From positions 86,822 through 150,821 of the forward strand of contig JACPEH010000017.1 in the NCBI GenBank assembly GCA_016183655.1: 64,000 nucleotides of DNA, written 5' to 3'. Shown here one piece after another: positions 21,617 through 33,459 of this stretch. The notes under the pieces were generated by a model. That model was given only the letters and a program-made list of their open reading frames with translations, ran no database searches and had not been told where the DNA came from. The number at the start of each line of letters is the position of its first letter. The first letter of the stretch is position 1. Source of the stretch: Rhodocyclales bacterium. GTDB taxonomy: Bacteria; Pseudomonadota; Gammaproteobacteria; Burkholderiales; Rhodocyclaceae. Made by a program: the position numbers and the translations under genes.

Positions 21617-22600
21617 ATGCGCCGCATCGCCCTCCTCCTGCCCGACCGCTTCGTCGCCGGCGGCGTCGCCGGCACGCTCGACCTGCTCTTCGCCGCCAAC
21701 CGCCTGGCCGGCGGCGACGCTCCGCTGTTCACCTGGCGCCTGCTCAGCGCGGACGGGGCGCCGGCGCTGGCCTCGACCGGCCTGACGCTGGCTGCCGACG
21801 GCCGCTACGAGGAGGCCGGCGACGCCGACGCGATCATCGTTCCGGGCATCATCTACCCGGACCTGGCGCACTTCGAGGCGCGCATTGCCGGCGAGACCGA
21901 ACTCCTCCGGCTCCTCCGGCAATGGCACGCGGACGGCCGGCTGATCGCCGGCAACTGCACCGGCGTCGCACTGCTGGCGGAGAGCGGCATCCTCGACGGG
22001 AAAACGGCGACGATCAGCTGGTGGTTGAGCAGCTGGTTCCGCCGGCACTTTCCGGCAGTGACGCTGGAGACCCACGCCATCCTGAGCGAATGCGGGCCGC
22101 TGCTGTGCAGCGGGGCGACCACCTGCTACCTCAACCTCGGGCTGCGCCTGATCGAACGCCTGGCCGGCCCCGACCTCGCGCTGCACTGCGCGCGCCTGAT
22201 GCTGGTCGATACGCACCGCGCCTCGCAGGCGCCCTACGCAACGCTGCAGCAATATGCCGGCCACAACGACCCGCTGGTCGCCCGTTGCCAGGAGTGGCTG
22301 CAGGACAACCTGGCCCGGCCGTTCAGCCTCGCCACTCTGGCGGCGGCAGCCGGCAGCAGCGAGCGCACACTGATACGCCACTTCCGGCAGGCGCTGGGCG
22401 ACACGCCGCTCCATTACCTGCAGCAGATGCGCCTGTTCGCCGCCCGCCGGCTGCTCGAAAGCTCGGCGCTCGGTCTCGAACAGATCGTCGGCCGCGTCGG
22501 CTATGAGGACGTCAGCACCTTCCGCCGACTGTTCAAACGCGAACTGGGCTGCTCGCCCGGCGAGTACCGCCGTCGTTTCGCCGGCGGGGCGGCCGCCTGA
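21617..22600 (+). CDS. GlxA-family AraC-type transcriptional regulator
   Basis: 327 residues from the ATG at 21617. Residues 1-190 form a DJ-1/PfpI-like amidase domain (RRIALLLPDRFVAGGVAGTLDLLF..., IIVPGI, GNCTGVALLAESGILDGKTAT). Residues 220-325 form an AraC double helix-turn-helix (FSLATLAAAAGSSERTLIRHFRQALGDTPLHYLQQMRL...GYEDVSTFRRLFKRELGCSPGEYRRRF). The family normally acts as an activator of neighbouring metabolic genes. The divergent cupin gene is the obvious target. The inducer is unknown. Confidence 0.88.
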   Translation: MRRIALLLPDRFVAGGVAGTLDLLFAANRLAGGDAPLFTWRLLSADGAPALASTGLTLAADGRYEEAGDADAIIVPGIIYPDLAHFEARIAGETELLRLLRQWHADGRLIAGNCTGVALLAESGILDGKTATISWWLSSWFRRHFPAVTLETHAILSECGPLLCSGATTCYLNLGLRLIERLAGPDLALHCARLMLVDTHRASQAPYATLQQYAGHNDPLVARCQEWLQDNLARPFSLATLAAAAGSSERTLIRHFRQALGDTPLHYLQQMRLFAARRLLESSALGLEQIVGRVGYEDVSTFRRLFKRELGCSPGEYRRRFAGGAAA

Positions 22601-22630
22601 GCGATGCCGCCGACATTCCGGCGGCGGCGG

Positions 22631-22920
22631 CCTTATCCACAAATTCTGTGGATAACTCTGTGGGTCGATTGCTCCGGAAATGTCTAAACGGCCTTGGCAA
22701 AAGACTTTTTCCTGCCCTGCACAGAAAACAGGCAGAATGAATTAACCCTTTAGAATCATTGGCATGCACAAAAACCCTGATTCCGCAAGGGCCGGCGCTC
22801 CGGAGTGCGTCGGCAAGGCCGGCAGGGTGTGCATATCAGCGGCAGATTGGAGGCCGTTGCGGCCGGCGCCAGCCATTTTTACCCGCCAGGCATTGCGGCG
22901 CTTGCGCAATCCCCGGCCAA
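22631..22920 (+). repeat. Direct repeat, copy 1: decayed copy of the xseA leader with DnaA-box-like triplet
   Basis: This 388-base gene-free gap (22601-22988) between two convergent genes contains a copy of the sequence found in front of xseA at 27587-27870. Both have TTATCCACA, TGTGGATAA and a third TGTGG box at identical spacing (starts 14 and 12 bases apart), then a shared AAATGTCTAAA, a TGCACAGAAAA, and TGTGCATATCAG about 195 bases after the first box. Similarity continues faintly into the xseA start (ATTGCGGCGCTT here, GTTGCGGCGCTT in xseA), but no xseA reading frame remains. Boxes are at 22633, 22647 and 22659. Confidence 0.75.
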
Positions 22921-22988
22921 TGCCGCAGTTGCGGCAGCGGCCGGCCGATATCGCCGCGCACAGGCCGGCGGCAGCGTGACCGAAACAC

Positions 22989-23224
22989 TCAGTGGCGTAC
23001 GCAGCCGGCATCGCTGCGCGGCAGCCCCAGCTTCTCCATCGCCTTCTCGGCCGGGCAGAAGCGGGTGAAGCCGCTCTGCAACAGGTTGGCGCCGACAAAG
23101 GCGGTGAACCACAGGAAATGCTTGGACACGAACAGCGGGCTGGCCTCGACACCCAGCGCCAGCGAAGCGAGGATGAAACTGCCGGCCATGATGCGGATGG
23201 CGCGCTCGGTCGTAAAAGTCGTGG

Positions 23225-23228
<4 letters not shown>
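22989..23228 (-). CDS. DUF2892 (YgaP-like transmembrane domain) protein
   Basis: 79 residues with two hydrophobic segments (IRIMAGSFILASLALGV, HFLWFTAFVGANLLQSGF) followed by FCPAEKAMEKLGL, the typical DUF2892 layout. This domain is found alone or fused to rhodanese in YgaP. The start codon overlaps the stop of the RND gene by four bases (ATGA), so it is the last gene of the efflux operon. The link of DUF2892 to sulfur or redox-stress operons is known for YgaP. Its role with RND pumps is unclear. Confidence 0.85.
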
Positions 23229-26473
<3,245 letters not shown>

Positions 26474-26475
26474 GG

Positions 26476-27471
26476 TCAGCGCCCGGCGCGCAGCGCAATG
26501 GCCGCCTGCACCGGGTCGAGCAACACCCGCTCGCCGGCGGCCAGCCCGGCCAGGACCTCGATCTCGGTCGCCGAGACCGCTTCGCCGAGGCGCAGCTGGC
26601 GCAGCACCGGCCCCTGCGCGGCGGCGACATAGACCGCCGTCACTTCGCCGCGGCGGACGACGGCCGCGGCCGGCACGGTCATCTTTTCCGCCGTGCCGGT
26701 GACGAAGGTGACGCGGGCGGCCATGCCCGGCACCACCCCGTCGATCGCCGGCGGCAGCTGGACGCGCACCGACGACACGTGGGTCGCGGCGTCCGCGGTC
26801 GGCAGCAGTTGCACCGACGCCGCCTCGACCACCTTGCCCAGTTCCGGAAACTCGATGCGCGCGCTCCTGGCGCCGCGCACCTCGCGCAGGCGGTGCTGCG
26901 GAATGCTGGCGGTCACGCGCAGCCCGGCCGGATCGTGGATGGTCAGCAGGGGACGGCCGAGCGTCGCCATCTCGCCGGATTCGGCATGGCGGCGGGAAAC
27001 GACGCCGGTGATCGGCGAGGTCACCGCGGCGTGGCCGAGCCCGACGCCGGCCTGCGCCGCGGCGGCCTTGGCCGCGTCGAATTCGGCGCGGGCCTTGTCC
27101 AGCCCGGCCTGGCTGATGAAATTCTGCTGCCGTAGCTGCCGGCTGCGCTCGAACTGCGCCTGCGCCACGACCAGCTGCGAACGCGCGGCGGTCGCCGCCT
27201 CGGCCGCCTCGCGGGCGTCGATCCGCAGCAGCAGCTCACCCTTCCTGACCGCTTGGCCGGCATCGACCCGCAGCTCGACGATGCGCCCGGCCACCTGCGC
27301 CGCCACCGTCGCCTGGGTCAGCGCCTCGACCACGCCGTCGGCGGCGACGCCCAGCGACACCGCGTGCAGCTGCACGACGACGCTGGCCGGCGGCGCGGCG
27401 GCGACCGGCACCGCCGGCAAGACCAGCAGCAAGGCCAACAGCGCGAGCGAACGGGGAAAATGTCTGTCCAT
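26476..27471 (-). CDS. RND efflux periplasmic adaptor subunit
   Basis: About 331 residues. The start at 27471 has GGAGAG four bases upstream and gives a signal peptide (MDRHFPRSLALLALLLVLPAVPVAAA). The lipoyl-like halves (ATVAAQVAGRIVELRVDAGQAVRKGELLLRID and GVGLGHAAVTSPITGVVSRRHAESGEMA) flank a coiled-coil hairpin. A beta-barrel and membrane-proximal domain follow. There is no lipobox. It is the first gene of the adaptor-permease-DUF2892 operon. Confidence 0.92.
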   Translation of the reverse strand: MDRHFPRSLALLALLLVLPAVPVAAAPPASVVVQLHAVSLGVAADGVVEALTQATVAAQVAGRIVELRVDAGQAVRKGELLLRIDAREAAEAATAARSQLVVAQAQFERSRQLRQQNFISQAGLDKARAEFDAAKAAAAQAGVGLGHAAVTSPITGVVSRRHAESGEMATLGRPLLTIHDPAGLRVTASIPQHRLREVRGARSARIEFPELGKVVEAASVQLLPTADAATHVSSVRVQLPPAIDGVVPGMAARVTFVTGTAEKMTVPAAAVVRRGEVTAVYVAAAQGPVLRQLRLGEAVSATEIEVLAGLAAGERVLLDPVQAAIALRAGR

Positions 27472-27486
27472 GTATCTCTCCATGAA

Positions 27487-27504
27487 TATAAGAATATTCT
27501 AATA
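27487..27504. promoter_or_regulatory. Palindromic operator candidate in front of the RND operon
   Basis: AGAATATTCT (27491-27500) is a perfect 10-base palindrome, extended to an imperfect 18-base dyad TATAAGAATATTCTAATA. It lies just upstream of the adaptor start and overlaps any -10 region. The AT-rich dyad is of the kind bound by ArsR/SmtB-type repressors, including BigR/YgaV, which control DUF2892 genes elsewhere. No such regulator gene is in the window. Confidence 0.4.
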
Positions 27505-27586
27505 CACAAACAGAATCAAGGGCTGTTGCCGAAGTGCTCGCTCGCTTGCGCAGCAGCTCGTTCTATGCCCAAAGCCATAGACCAAA

Positions 27587-27870
27587 CCTTATCCACAAAA
27601 TCTGTGGATAAGTGTGTGGATTGATTGTCACAAAAATGTCTAAATGGCCTTCCCACAAGGCTTTTTCTTACTCTGCACAGAAAAAAGGCTAAGCATAAAT
27701 TCGCTATTTATCAATGACTTATAAAGACTGCGCGGTGTCAAGCGGGATCGCCGGCCACTTTGCCCCGGCAAGCCGCCCGGGATGTGCATATCAGCATCGG
27801 ATAGAATGCAGCCATGGCCGATGCAGCCCCTTTTTCCCCGCTAAGCGTTGCGGCGCTTAACCGTCTCGTC
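27587..27870 (+). repeat. Direct repeat, copy 2: xseA leader with DnaA-box-like triplet
   Basis: Functional-looking counterpart of copy 1. TTATCCACA at 27589, TGTGGATAA at 27603 and TGTGGATTG at 27615, then AAATGTCTAAA, TGCACAGAAAA and TGTGCATATCAG at 27783, 20 bases before the xseA ATG region. The 340-base gap between the adaptor start and xseA holds this element, the operator palindrome and the start of both transcripts; I see no gene in it. Confidence 0.75.
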
Positions 27871-29175
27871 CGCGAACGCCTGGAGAGCGGCTTTCCGCTG
27901 TGCTGGGTGGCCGGCGAGATCTCCAATCTGACGCTGGCCGCCTCCGGACACGCCTATTTCACGCTCAAGGACGAAGCCGCCCAGGTGCGCTGCGTGATGT
28001 TCCGCGGCCGCAACCAGCTGCTCGGCTGGAAGCTGGCCAACGGCCAGCACGTCGAGGCGCGCGTGCTGGTCACGCTGTACGAGGCGCGCGGCGATTTCCA
28101 GCTGAACGTCGAGACGATGCGCCGCGCCGGCGTCGGCAACCTCTTCGAGCAATTCCAGAAGCTGAAGGCGAAGCTCGAAGCCGAGGGCCTGTTCGCCGCC
28201 GAAAGCAAGCGCCCGCTTCCGCTCTTTCCGCGGCGGATCGGTATCGTCACCTCGCTGCAAGCCGCCGCATTGCGCGACGTGCTGACGACACTCCGGCGCC
28301 GCGCGCCGCAGGTCGCAGTGACCATCTTCCCGACGCCGGTGCAGGGCGATGGCGCCGGCGCGCAGATTGCCGCGGCTGTCGCCGCCGCCGGCGACAGCGG
28401 CCTCGCCGACGTGCTGATCGTCTGCCGCGGCGGCGGCAGCATCGAGGACCTGTGGGCCTTCAACGACGAGGCGGTCGCCCGCGCCATCCGCGCCTGCCCG
28501 GTGCCGGTGGTGTCCGGCGTCGGCCACGAGACCGACTTCACCATCGCCGACTTCGCCGCCGACCTGCGCGCGCCGACGCCGACCGCCGCCGCCGAGATCG
28601 TTGCCCCGGAACGCGACCGACTGCTCGCCCGCCTCGAAGAACTGCGGCGGACGCTCGGCCGCCAGGCGATGCGCGACATCGAGCAGCGCGCGCAACGCGT
28701 GGACAGCCTCGCCCGCCGGCTGACGCACCCGGCCGAACGGCTGGCGCAGCAGCGCCAGGCGCTGGCCCACCTGGCGCACCGCCTGAACGCCGCCGCCGTG
28801 CGCCAACAGGCCGCCGCCGGCAGCCAACTGGCCGCGCTCGGCCACCGCCTGGCGCTGGCCCGGCCGAACCCGCAGAACCTCGGCCGCCGCTTCGACGCGC
28901 TCGCGGCGCGGCTCGCCAACGCCTGGCAACGCCAGCACGCAGCGCGCGACAGCACGCTCGCCCGTCTCGGCGACAGCCTCGCCCACCTCAACCCGCAGGC
29001 CGTGCTCGGTCGCGGCTACGCACTGGTGCGCGACGACGCCGGCGGCATCGTGCGCGACGCGGCGACGATGGAACCAAGCCGGACGATCCATGTCTATCTG
29101 GCGCGTGGCCGGCTCGACGCCGAAGTGACGGCAGCCGACGCGACAGCGGAACTGCTGCCGCCGCCGGTTGCCTGA
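27814..29175 (+). CDS. xseA: Exodeoxyribonuclease VII large subunit
   Basis: 453 residues. An N-terminal OB-fold ([31 protein letters not shown]...[21 protein letters not shown]) is followed by the catalytic domain with [16 protein letters not shown] (here CRGGGS) and [27 protein letters not shown], and a long coiled-coil C-terminus (residues 270-400). The enzyme degrades single-stranded DNA together with XseB, which is not in the window. sodB follows in the conserved order. The leader carries DnaA-box-like repeats, described separately. Confidence 0.96.
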   Translation: MADAAPFSPLSVAALNRLVRERLESGFPLCWVAGEISNLTLAASGHAYFTLKDEAAQVRCVMFRGRNQLLGWKLANGQHVEARVLVTLYEARGDFQLNVETMRRAGVGNLFEQFQKLKAKLEAEGLFAAESKRPLPLFPRRIGIVTSLQAAALRDVLTTLRRRAPQVAVTIFPTPVQGDGAGAQIAAAVAAAGDSGLADVLIVCRGGGSIEDLWAFNDEAVARAIRACPVPVVSGVGHETDFTIADFAADLRAPTPTAAAEIVAPERDRLLARLEELRRTLGRQAMRDIEQRAQRVDSLARRLTHPAERLAQQRQALAHLAHRLNAAAVRQQAAAGSQLAALGHRLALARPNPQNLGRRFDALAARLANAWQRQHAARDSTLARLGDSLAHLNPQAVLGRGYALVRDDAGGIVRDAATMEPSRTIHVYLARGRLDAEVTAADATAELLPPPVA

Positions 29176-29291
29176 GCGGCACCGAGGCGCTACGACGGGG
29201 GCATGGCTTCCGCCGTACCTGTCGTACAATCCGGCCACAAAGCGGTAACGCCCGCAAAAACCTTAACCGAGAAACCCTGAGAGAGAAAAAC

Positions 29292-29876
29292 ATGGAACAC
29301 CAACTGCCCCCGCTGCCGTTCGCCATGGACGCCCTGGCGCCGCACATGAGCAAGGAAACCTTCGAGTACCACTACGCCAAGCATCACCAGGCCTACGTGA
29401 CCAACCTGAACAATCTGATCAAGGGCAGCGAGTACGAGAACCTCGACCTCGAAGTCATCGTCAAGAAGGCCCCGGCTGGCGGCGTGTACAACAACGCGGC
29501 GCAGGTCTGGAACCACACCTTCTTCTGGAACTGCCTGAAGCCGGCCGGCGGCGGCGCCCCGAGCGGCGCGCTGGCGGCGGCGATCGACAAGAAGTGGGGC
29601 TCGCTCGACGAGTTCAAGAAGGCCTTCCAGGTCTCCGCCGTCGGCAACTTCGGTTCCGGCTGGACCTGGCTGGTGAAGAAGGCCGACGGTTCGGTCGACA
29701 TCGTCAACATGGGCGCCGCCGGCACCCCGCTGACCACCGGCGACAAGGCCCTGCTGTGCATCGACGTCTGGGAACACGCCTACTACATCGACTACCGCAA
29801 CCTGCGCCCGAAGTTCGTCGAGACCTTCCTCAACCATCTGGTCAACTGGCAGTTCGCCGAAAAGAACTTCGCCTGA
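29292..29876 (+). CDS. sodB: Superoxide dismutase, Fe type
   Basis: 194 residues. Metal ligands are visible as His27 (FEYHYAKHH), His75 ([13 protein letters not shown]), Asp158 and His162 ([11 protein letters not shown]). Gln71 in AAQVWNH is the outer-sphere glutamine position of Fe-SODs; Mn enzymes take it from the C-terminal half. No signal peptide, so it is cytoplasmic. A GAGAG ribosome site lies upstream. It ends at a strong terminator. Confidence 0.96.
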   Translation: MEHQLPPLPFAMDALAPHMSKETFEYHYAKHHQAYVTNLNNLIKGSEYENLDLEVIVKKAPAGGVYNNAAQVWNHTFFWNCLKPAGGGAPSGALAAAIDKKWGSLDEFKKAFQVSAVGNFGSGWTWLVKKADGSVDIVNMGAAGTPLTTGDKALLCIDVWEHAYYIDYRNLRPKFVETFLNHLVNWQFAEKNFA

Positions 29877-29923
29877 AACCGGCCTGACCGCTGCGCCGGG
29901 CCGCCATGGCCCGGCCGCCCGCA

Positions 29924-29956
29924 GGGCGCCCCGGATACGGGGCGCCCTTTGTTTTT
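29924..29956 (+). terminator. Terminator after sodB
   Basis: Stem GGGCGCCCC-ggata-CGGGGCGCCC followed by TTTGTTTTT. A second, weaker GGCC-rich hairpin lies just upstream. Confidence 0.85.
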
Positions 29957-30115
29957 CCGGGCATGCGGCGGGCGGTTCCTTTCATCCTGCCCCCGACCAA
30001 CCGGCGAACCGATACCGAACAAAGGGAGGCGGCCGCAGTTACAAACCGGTACGCAGGCGCCCAGCCCGTCGGGTGAGAATCGCCGGCTACCTGCCGACGA
30101 ACAAGGAGCCGATTC

Positions 30116-31072
30116 GTGACCCCGGAAAACGCCATCCTCAGCATCAGCCTGCTTGCCGCCTTCGCCGACGGCGCCAACGACGACCGCGAGCGCGAACACA
30201 TCCGCCGCTTTGCCGAGACACTCGGCGCCGACGCGCCGGACCTGCCCCGTCTCTATCAGGACGTGCTGTTCAAGCGCATCGGGATAGCCGACGCGGCGGC
30301 AGCGCTCGACAATCTCGCTCAGCGCCAGTTTGCCTACGAGATGGCCGTCTGCGTCTGCGACGCCGACGGCTCCCAGGGCGAGGCCGAGAAGCATTTCCTC
30401 GGCGAGCTGAAGGCCCTGCTCCGGCTTGAAGGCGACGCGCAGGCCGCGGAAAGCGAACTACAGGCGGACCGACTCGCCGCCGAGCTGCTGCCACCGACGG
30501 TCGAGCGGCCGGCAGCGCCGCTGCCGACAGCGACCGCCGCCCCCCGTGTCGACGAGGCCGAGCTCGATCGCTCGATCCTCAACCATGCCATCCTCAACGG
30601 CGCCCTCGAACTGCTGCCACAGTCCTGGGCCTCGGTGGCGATCATTCCCTTGCAGGTGAAGCTGGTGTACCGGATCGGCAAGGCCTACGGCCACGAACTC
30701 GACCAGGGGCATATCAAGGAATTCCTCGCCACCGTCGGCGTTGGCCTGACCTCGCAATACCTCGAACAGTTCGGCCGCAAGCTGCTCGGCGGCCTGCTCG
30801 GCAAGGTCGCCGGCAAGACCGTCGGCAGTGTCGGCCGTGCAGCGACCGGCATCGCCTTCTCCTTCGCCACCACCTACGCCCTGGGCCAGGTCGCCAAGCG
30901 CTACTACGCCGGCAACCGGCAGATGAGCACGCAATTGTTGCAGGACAGCTTCCAGAACCTGCTCGGGCCGGCCAAGCAACTGCAAAGCCAGTACCTGCCG
31001 CAGATCCAGCAGAAGGCGAACAGCCTCGACGCCGGCCAGATCATGGCGATGGTGCGCGGCAACACCCTCTGA
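30116..31072 (+). CDS. TerB-like/DUF697 domain protein
   Basis: 318 residues from a GTG with AAGGAG upstream. Residues 1-110 resemble a TerB-like helical domain (ILSISLLAAFADGANDDREREHIRRFAETLG..., VCDADGSQGEAEKHFLGELK). After a Pro/Ala-rich linker, residues 150-265 match DUF697 (NHAILNGALELLPQSWASVAIIPLQVKLVYRIGKAYG), with hydrophobic helices (KLLGGLLGKVAGKTVGSVG, IAFSFATTYALGQVA) that may insert in the membrane. Function unknown. DUF697 often accompanies GTPases, but none is adjacent here. Confidence 0.7.
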   Translation: MTPENAILSISLLAAFADGANDDREREHIRRFAETLGADAPDLPRLYQDVLFKRIGIADAAAALDNLAQRQFAYEMAVCVCDADGSQGEAEKHFLGELKALLRLEGDAQAAESELQADRLAAELLPPTVERPAAPLPTATAAPRVDEAELDRSILNHAILNGALELLPQSWASVAIIPLQVKLVYRIGKAYGHELDQGHIKEFLATVGVGLTSQYLEQFGRKLLGGLLGKVAGKTVGSVGRAATGIAFSFATTYALGQVAKRYYAGNRQMSTQLLQDSFQNLLGPAKQLQSQYLPQIQQKANSLDAGQIMAMVRGNTL

Positions 31073-31093
31073 CGCGCTCCGGCGCATGCCTGC

Positions 31094-31119
31094 GACAAGC
31101 CTCCTGCGGGAGGCTTGTC
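31094..31119 (+). terminator. Hairpin after the DUF697 gene
   Basis: Perfect 11-base inverted repeat GACAAGCCTCC / GGAGGCTTGTC with a four-base loop. It is followed by CGCTTTCT rather than a clean T-run, so it may be a weak terminator or an mRNA-end stabiliser. Confidence 0.5.
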
Positions 31120-31231
31120 CGCTTTCTGCCTCCCGAAAAGCACAGCAAGCACAGACGATTTTCATCGTGTTAACATGTGGTGAAAACAAAAAGAACACCG
31201 TGTGTCGGCGTCACCAAGGGAGGAGAGATCC

Positions 31232-32398
31232 ATGCGGAATTTGGGCAATGCAGGGGGAAGCGGCGGCGGCAGCACCGCCCGGATCGCCGAGCTGCGCGGC
31301 ATTCGCATCCGGCGGCAGGCCGGCGAACGCAACGAGAGCGGCGAGGCGCGCCTGCGCGAGCGGCTGCAGCACCTCGACCTCGACCGTTTCGCCGAACTGC
31401 GCAACGACGGCGACACGCTCGTCTGCCGCCTCGGCGCCGATATCGCCGGCGAACTGATCCCCGGCCACGACACGCTGCAATTGGCCGAGCGCCTGCGCCG
31501 CAGCGATGGCGACGGCGGCGATGCGCTCGAACGCGAAACCGTCCTCGCCCTGCTCGCCGCGCCGCACGGCTTCGACTACCCGAGCCACGACGAATTCGCC
31601 GCCGCCGTGCGCATCCGCTGCAACATCGCCGCCGCCGCGGCAAAGACCGCGCTCTGCTTCGACACGCGCGGCATCGAGCGCCCCGAAGACTGCTGGACCT
31701 ACCATGAGGCGACCGGCTTCACGCTGCGCCCCGGCCAGCCGCTGATCCCTTCGCTGAAGAAGGCGACGCAGCCGGACCTCACCGGCAAGTGCTACGCCTT
31801 CTCCTGCTACCGCGCCACCGAATACCTGATCCTGCTCGGCATCGCCGAGGCACTGCAGGAATTCAACCCGGAACTGCTGCAGCGCTTGCAGCAACAGTGG
31901 GAAACGCGGGCGATCATGTCAGGGCGCTTCCACGACACCTTCCTGCACGAATACGGCTCGATGGACTCGCCGCTGCCGCCCCGCTACTACGTGCCCGGCG
32001 ACCGCGTCTGGTTCCGCAATCCCGACGAACACTCCTCGGATGCGCCCGGCTACGAGGGTTCCTGGGTGATCTACATGGGCGGCGGGCTGTTCAGCAATTT
32101 CTGGCAGCGCGACCGGCCGTACACGCTGGCCGGCAAATGCCTGGAGGTCTACCACTGGCGCCACGCCGCCTGGCGCGACGACAGCGGCGAATTGCAGATC
32201 GACGAGGCGGTGGTCGAGGAGCGCGTCCGGCGCAGCCTCGAAGACCCCGAGCGACACGCCGAAATCCTCGACACGATGCTGCGCTACCGCGACGCGCAGG
32301 GCGTCTACGCCGACGGCGGCTGCATCGACTCGACGCGCGAATGCCCGCGCCGGGTGTGCCCGGGAACGGCCGAGATCGTCCTGCCCGCGGTCTTCTGA
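31232..32398 (+). CDS. Putative protein-glutamine gamma-glutamyltransferase (Tgl-like)
   Basis: 388 residues; GGAGAG lies five bases before the ATG. There is no signal peptide. The central block (GKCYAFSCYRATEYLILLG, then PGDRVWFRNPDEHSSDAPGYEGSWVIYMGGGLFSNFW, then KCLEVYHWRHA) resembles the papain-like core of the Tgl-type transglutaminase family, with the first Cys of GKCYAFSCYR as candidate nucleophile and the later His as partner. It is longer than Bacillus Tgl (about 245 residues), with an extra Gly-rich N-terminus (GNAGGSGGGSTARIAELRG). The family call is tentative. It stands alone between two gene blocks. Confidence 0.5.
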   Translation: MRNLGNAGGSGGGSTARIAELRGIRIRRQAGERNESGEARLRERLQHLDLDRFAELRNDGDTLVCRLGADIAGELIPGHDTLQLAERLRRSDGDGGDALERETVLALLAAPHGFDYPSHDEFAAAVRIRCNIAAAAAKTALCFDTRGIERPEDCWTYHEATGFTLRPGQPLIPSLKKATQPDLTGKCYAFSCYRATEYLILLGIAEALQEFNPELLQRLQQQWETRAIMSGRFHDTFLHEYGSMDSPLPPRYYVPGDRVWFRNPDEHSSDAPGYEGSWVIYMGGGLFSNFWQRDRPYTLAGKCLEVYHWRHAAWRDDSGELQIDEAVVEERVRRSLEDPERHAEILDTMLRYRDAQGVYADGGCIDSTRECPRRVCPGTAEIVLPAVF

Positions 32399-32449
32399 AT
32401 CTTCCGAACCGTCCCGATCGGCGCCCGGGCAGCCGCCCGGGAGAAGCGG

Positions 32450-32986
32450 CTACGCCTCGGCCAGCAGCGGCGAGAACACTTCGGTGACGAGCACCGCCTG
32501 CCGCCGGAAGCGGTGCGTGCAGCGGCGCGCGTAGAAGCCGTCCGGCGGCATCCGGCCGAGGGCGGCGGCCGCCGGCGCGTGCAACGGATGGCGGATGCCG
32601 AGCCGGGCGAAGGCGAGGCGGCCGCGCACGAAACCCGGATGGGCAAAGAGCAGCGAGCCGAGCGAGCGCGTGCCGAGCCGCGCGAACCAGCGCCCGAGCA
32701 CGCCGCGCGGCGCCGCCGGCAGCACGGTGTGGGCAAAGATCACCGGCTGCCCGTCGCAGTACAGCACCACCTCGCGCACCCAGCACGGCGTGCGTGCGGC
32801 GATGCCGAGCGCGGCGCATTCGTCGCGGTTGGCGTGGCGCACACCCTGGTTCAGGAGTTCGATGCGGAAGGCGCCGCGGCGTTTCAGGCGGGCGGTCAGC
32901 GAACCCGCTTCGCACAGCCAGTCGCGCCAGGCCACATCACGACCAGCGAAGAAGGGGCGGCGGCGCCAGCCGGACGGCACGGACAT
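32450..32986 (-). CDS. ubiC: Chorismate lyase
   Basis: 178 residues from the ATG at 32986 (MSVPSGWRRRPFFAG); a 43-codon in-frame extension upstream is unlikely. Family features: WLCEAGSLTARLKRRGAFRIELLNQG with the conserved SLT.RL element, CWVREVVLYCDGQPVIFAHTVLP, and LGSLLFAHPGFVRG. It cleaves chorismate to 4-hydroxybenzoate and pyruvate, the first step of ubiquinone synthesis. It begins 11 bases after the DUF192 gene. No ubiA follows. Confidence 0.88.
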   Translation of the reverse strand: MSVPSGWRRRPFFAGRDVAWRDWLCEAGSLTARLKRRGAFRIELLNQGVRHANRDECAALGIAARTPCWVREVVLYCDGQPVIFAHTVLPAAPRGVLGRWFARLGTRSLGSLLFAHPGFVRGRLAFARLGIRHPLHAPAAAALGRMPPDGFYARRCTHRFRRQAVLVTEVFSPLLAEA

Positions 32987-32997
32987 CGTCACTCCCG

Positions 32998-33444
32998 TCA
33001 GCGTCCCGGCGGCAGCCGGTCGATGCCGCCGATGACGACGCCGGGTTTCAGCCCCTTCGCCGCGAACCAGCCGGCGTTCATTTCCAGCGCAAAGCGCGCC
33101 GGGCGTTGCGGGCAATGGTTGTTCTCGGTCTGCGGCGCCATCTCGTCGATGTTGATGATCGTTCCGGCCTCGTCGAGGAAGGCTATCGACAGCGGCAGCG
33201 GCGTGTTCCGCATCCAGAAGCAGTGCGTCGCCGTCGCCGGGAAGACGAAGACCATGCCCTGGTTCGGCGCCAGCGCGCGGCGGTGCATTAGCCCCTGCGA
33301 ACGATCGGCCTGATTGGCGGCGACTTCCGCCTCGATGCGGTGGAAACCGGCGGTCAAGGCCACGCGCGGCAATTCGGCAGCGGCCTGGCCGGCCAGCAGC
33401 AGCGTCGCGGCAGCGAGGAAAATTCGGGACATCGTTCGGAACAT
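32998..33444 (-). CDS. DUF192 family exported protein
   Basis: 148 residues from the ATG at 33444 with a signal peptide (MFRTMSRIFLAAATLLLAGQAAA). The DUF192 core follows: ANQADRSQGLMHRRALAPNQGMVFVFP, FWMRNTPLPLSIAFLDEAGTIINI and GWFAAKGLKPGVVIGG. It is probably periplasmic, of unknown function. The start lies 15 bases from the end of a MITE-like element. The frame stays open through that element, but a protein starting inside it would lose the signal peptide. Confidence 0.88.
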   Translation of the reverse strand: MFRTMSRIFLAAATLLLAGQAAAELPRVALTAGFHRIEAEVAANQADRSQGLMHRRALAPNQGMVFVFPATATHCFWMRNTPLPLSIAFLDEAGTIINIDEMAPQTENNHCPQRPARFALEMNAGWFAAKGLKPGVVIGGIDRLPPGR

Positions 33445-33459
33445 CGGCAACACCTTTTC

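Noticed and set aside
27589..27623. Replication origin (oriC) at the DnaA-box-like cluster
   Set aside because: Only three boxes, no AT-rich unwinding region and no dnaA/dnaN/gyrB neighbours. The leader of xseA is a better description.
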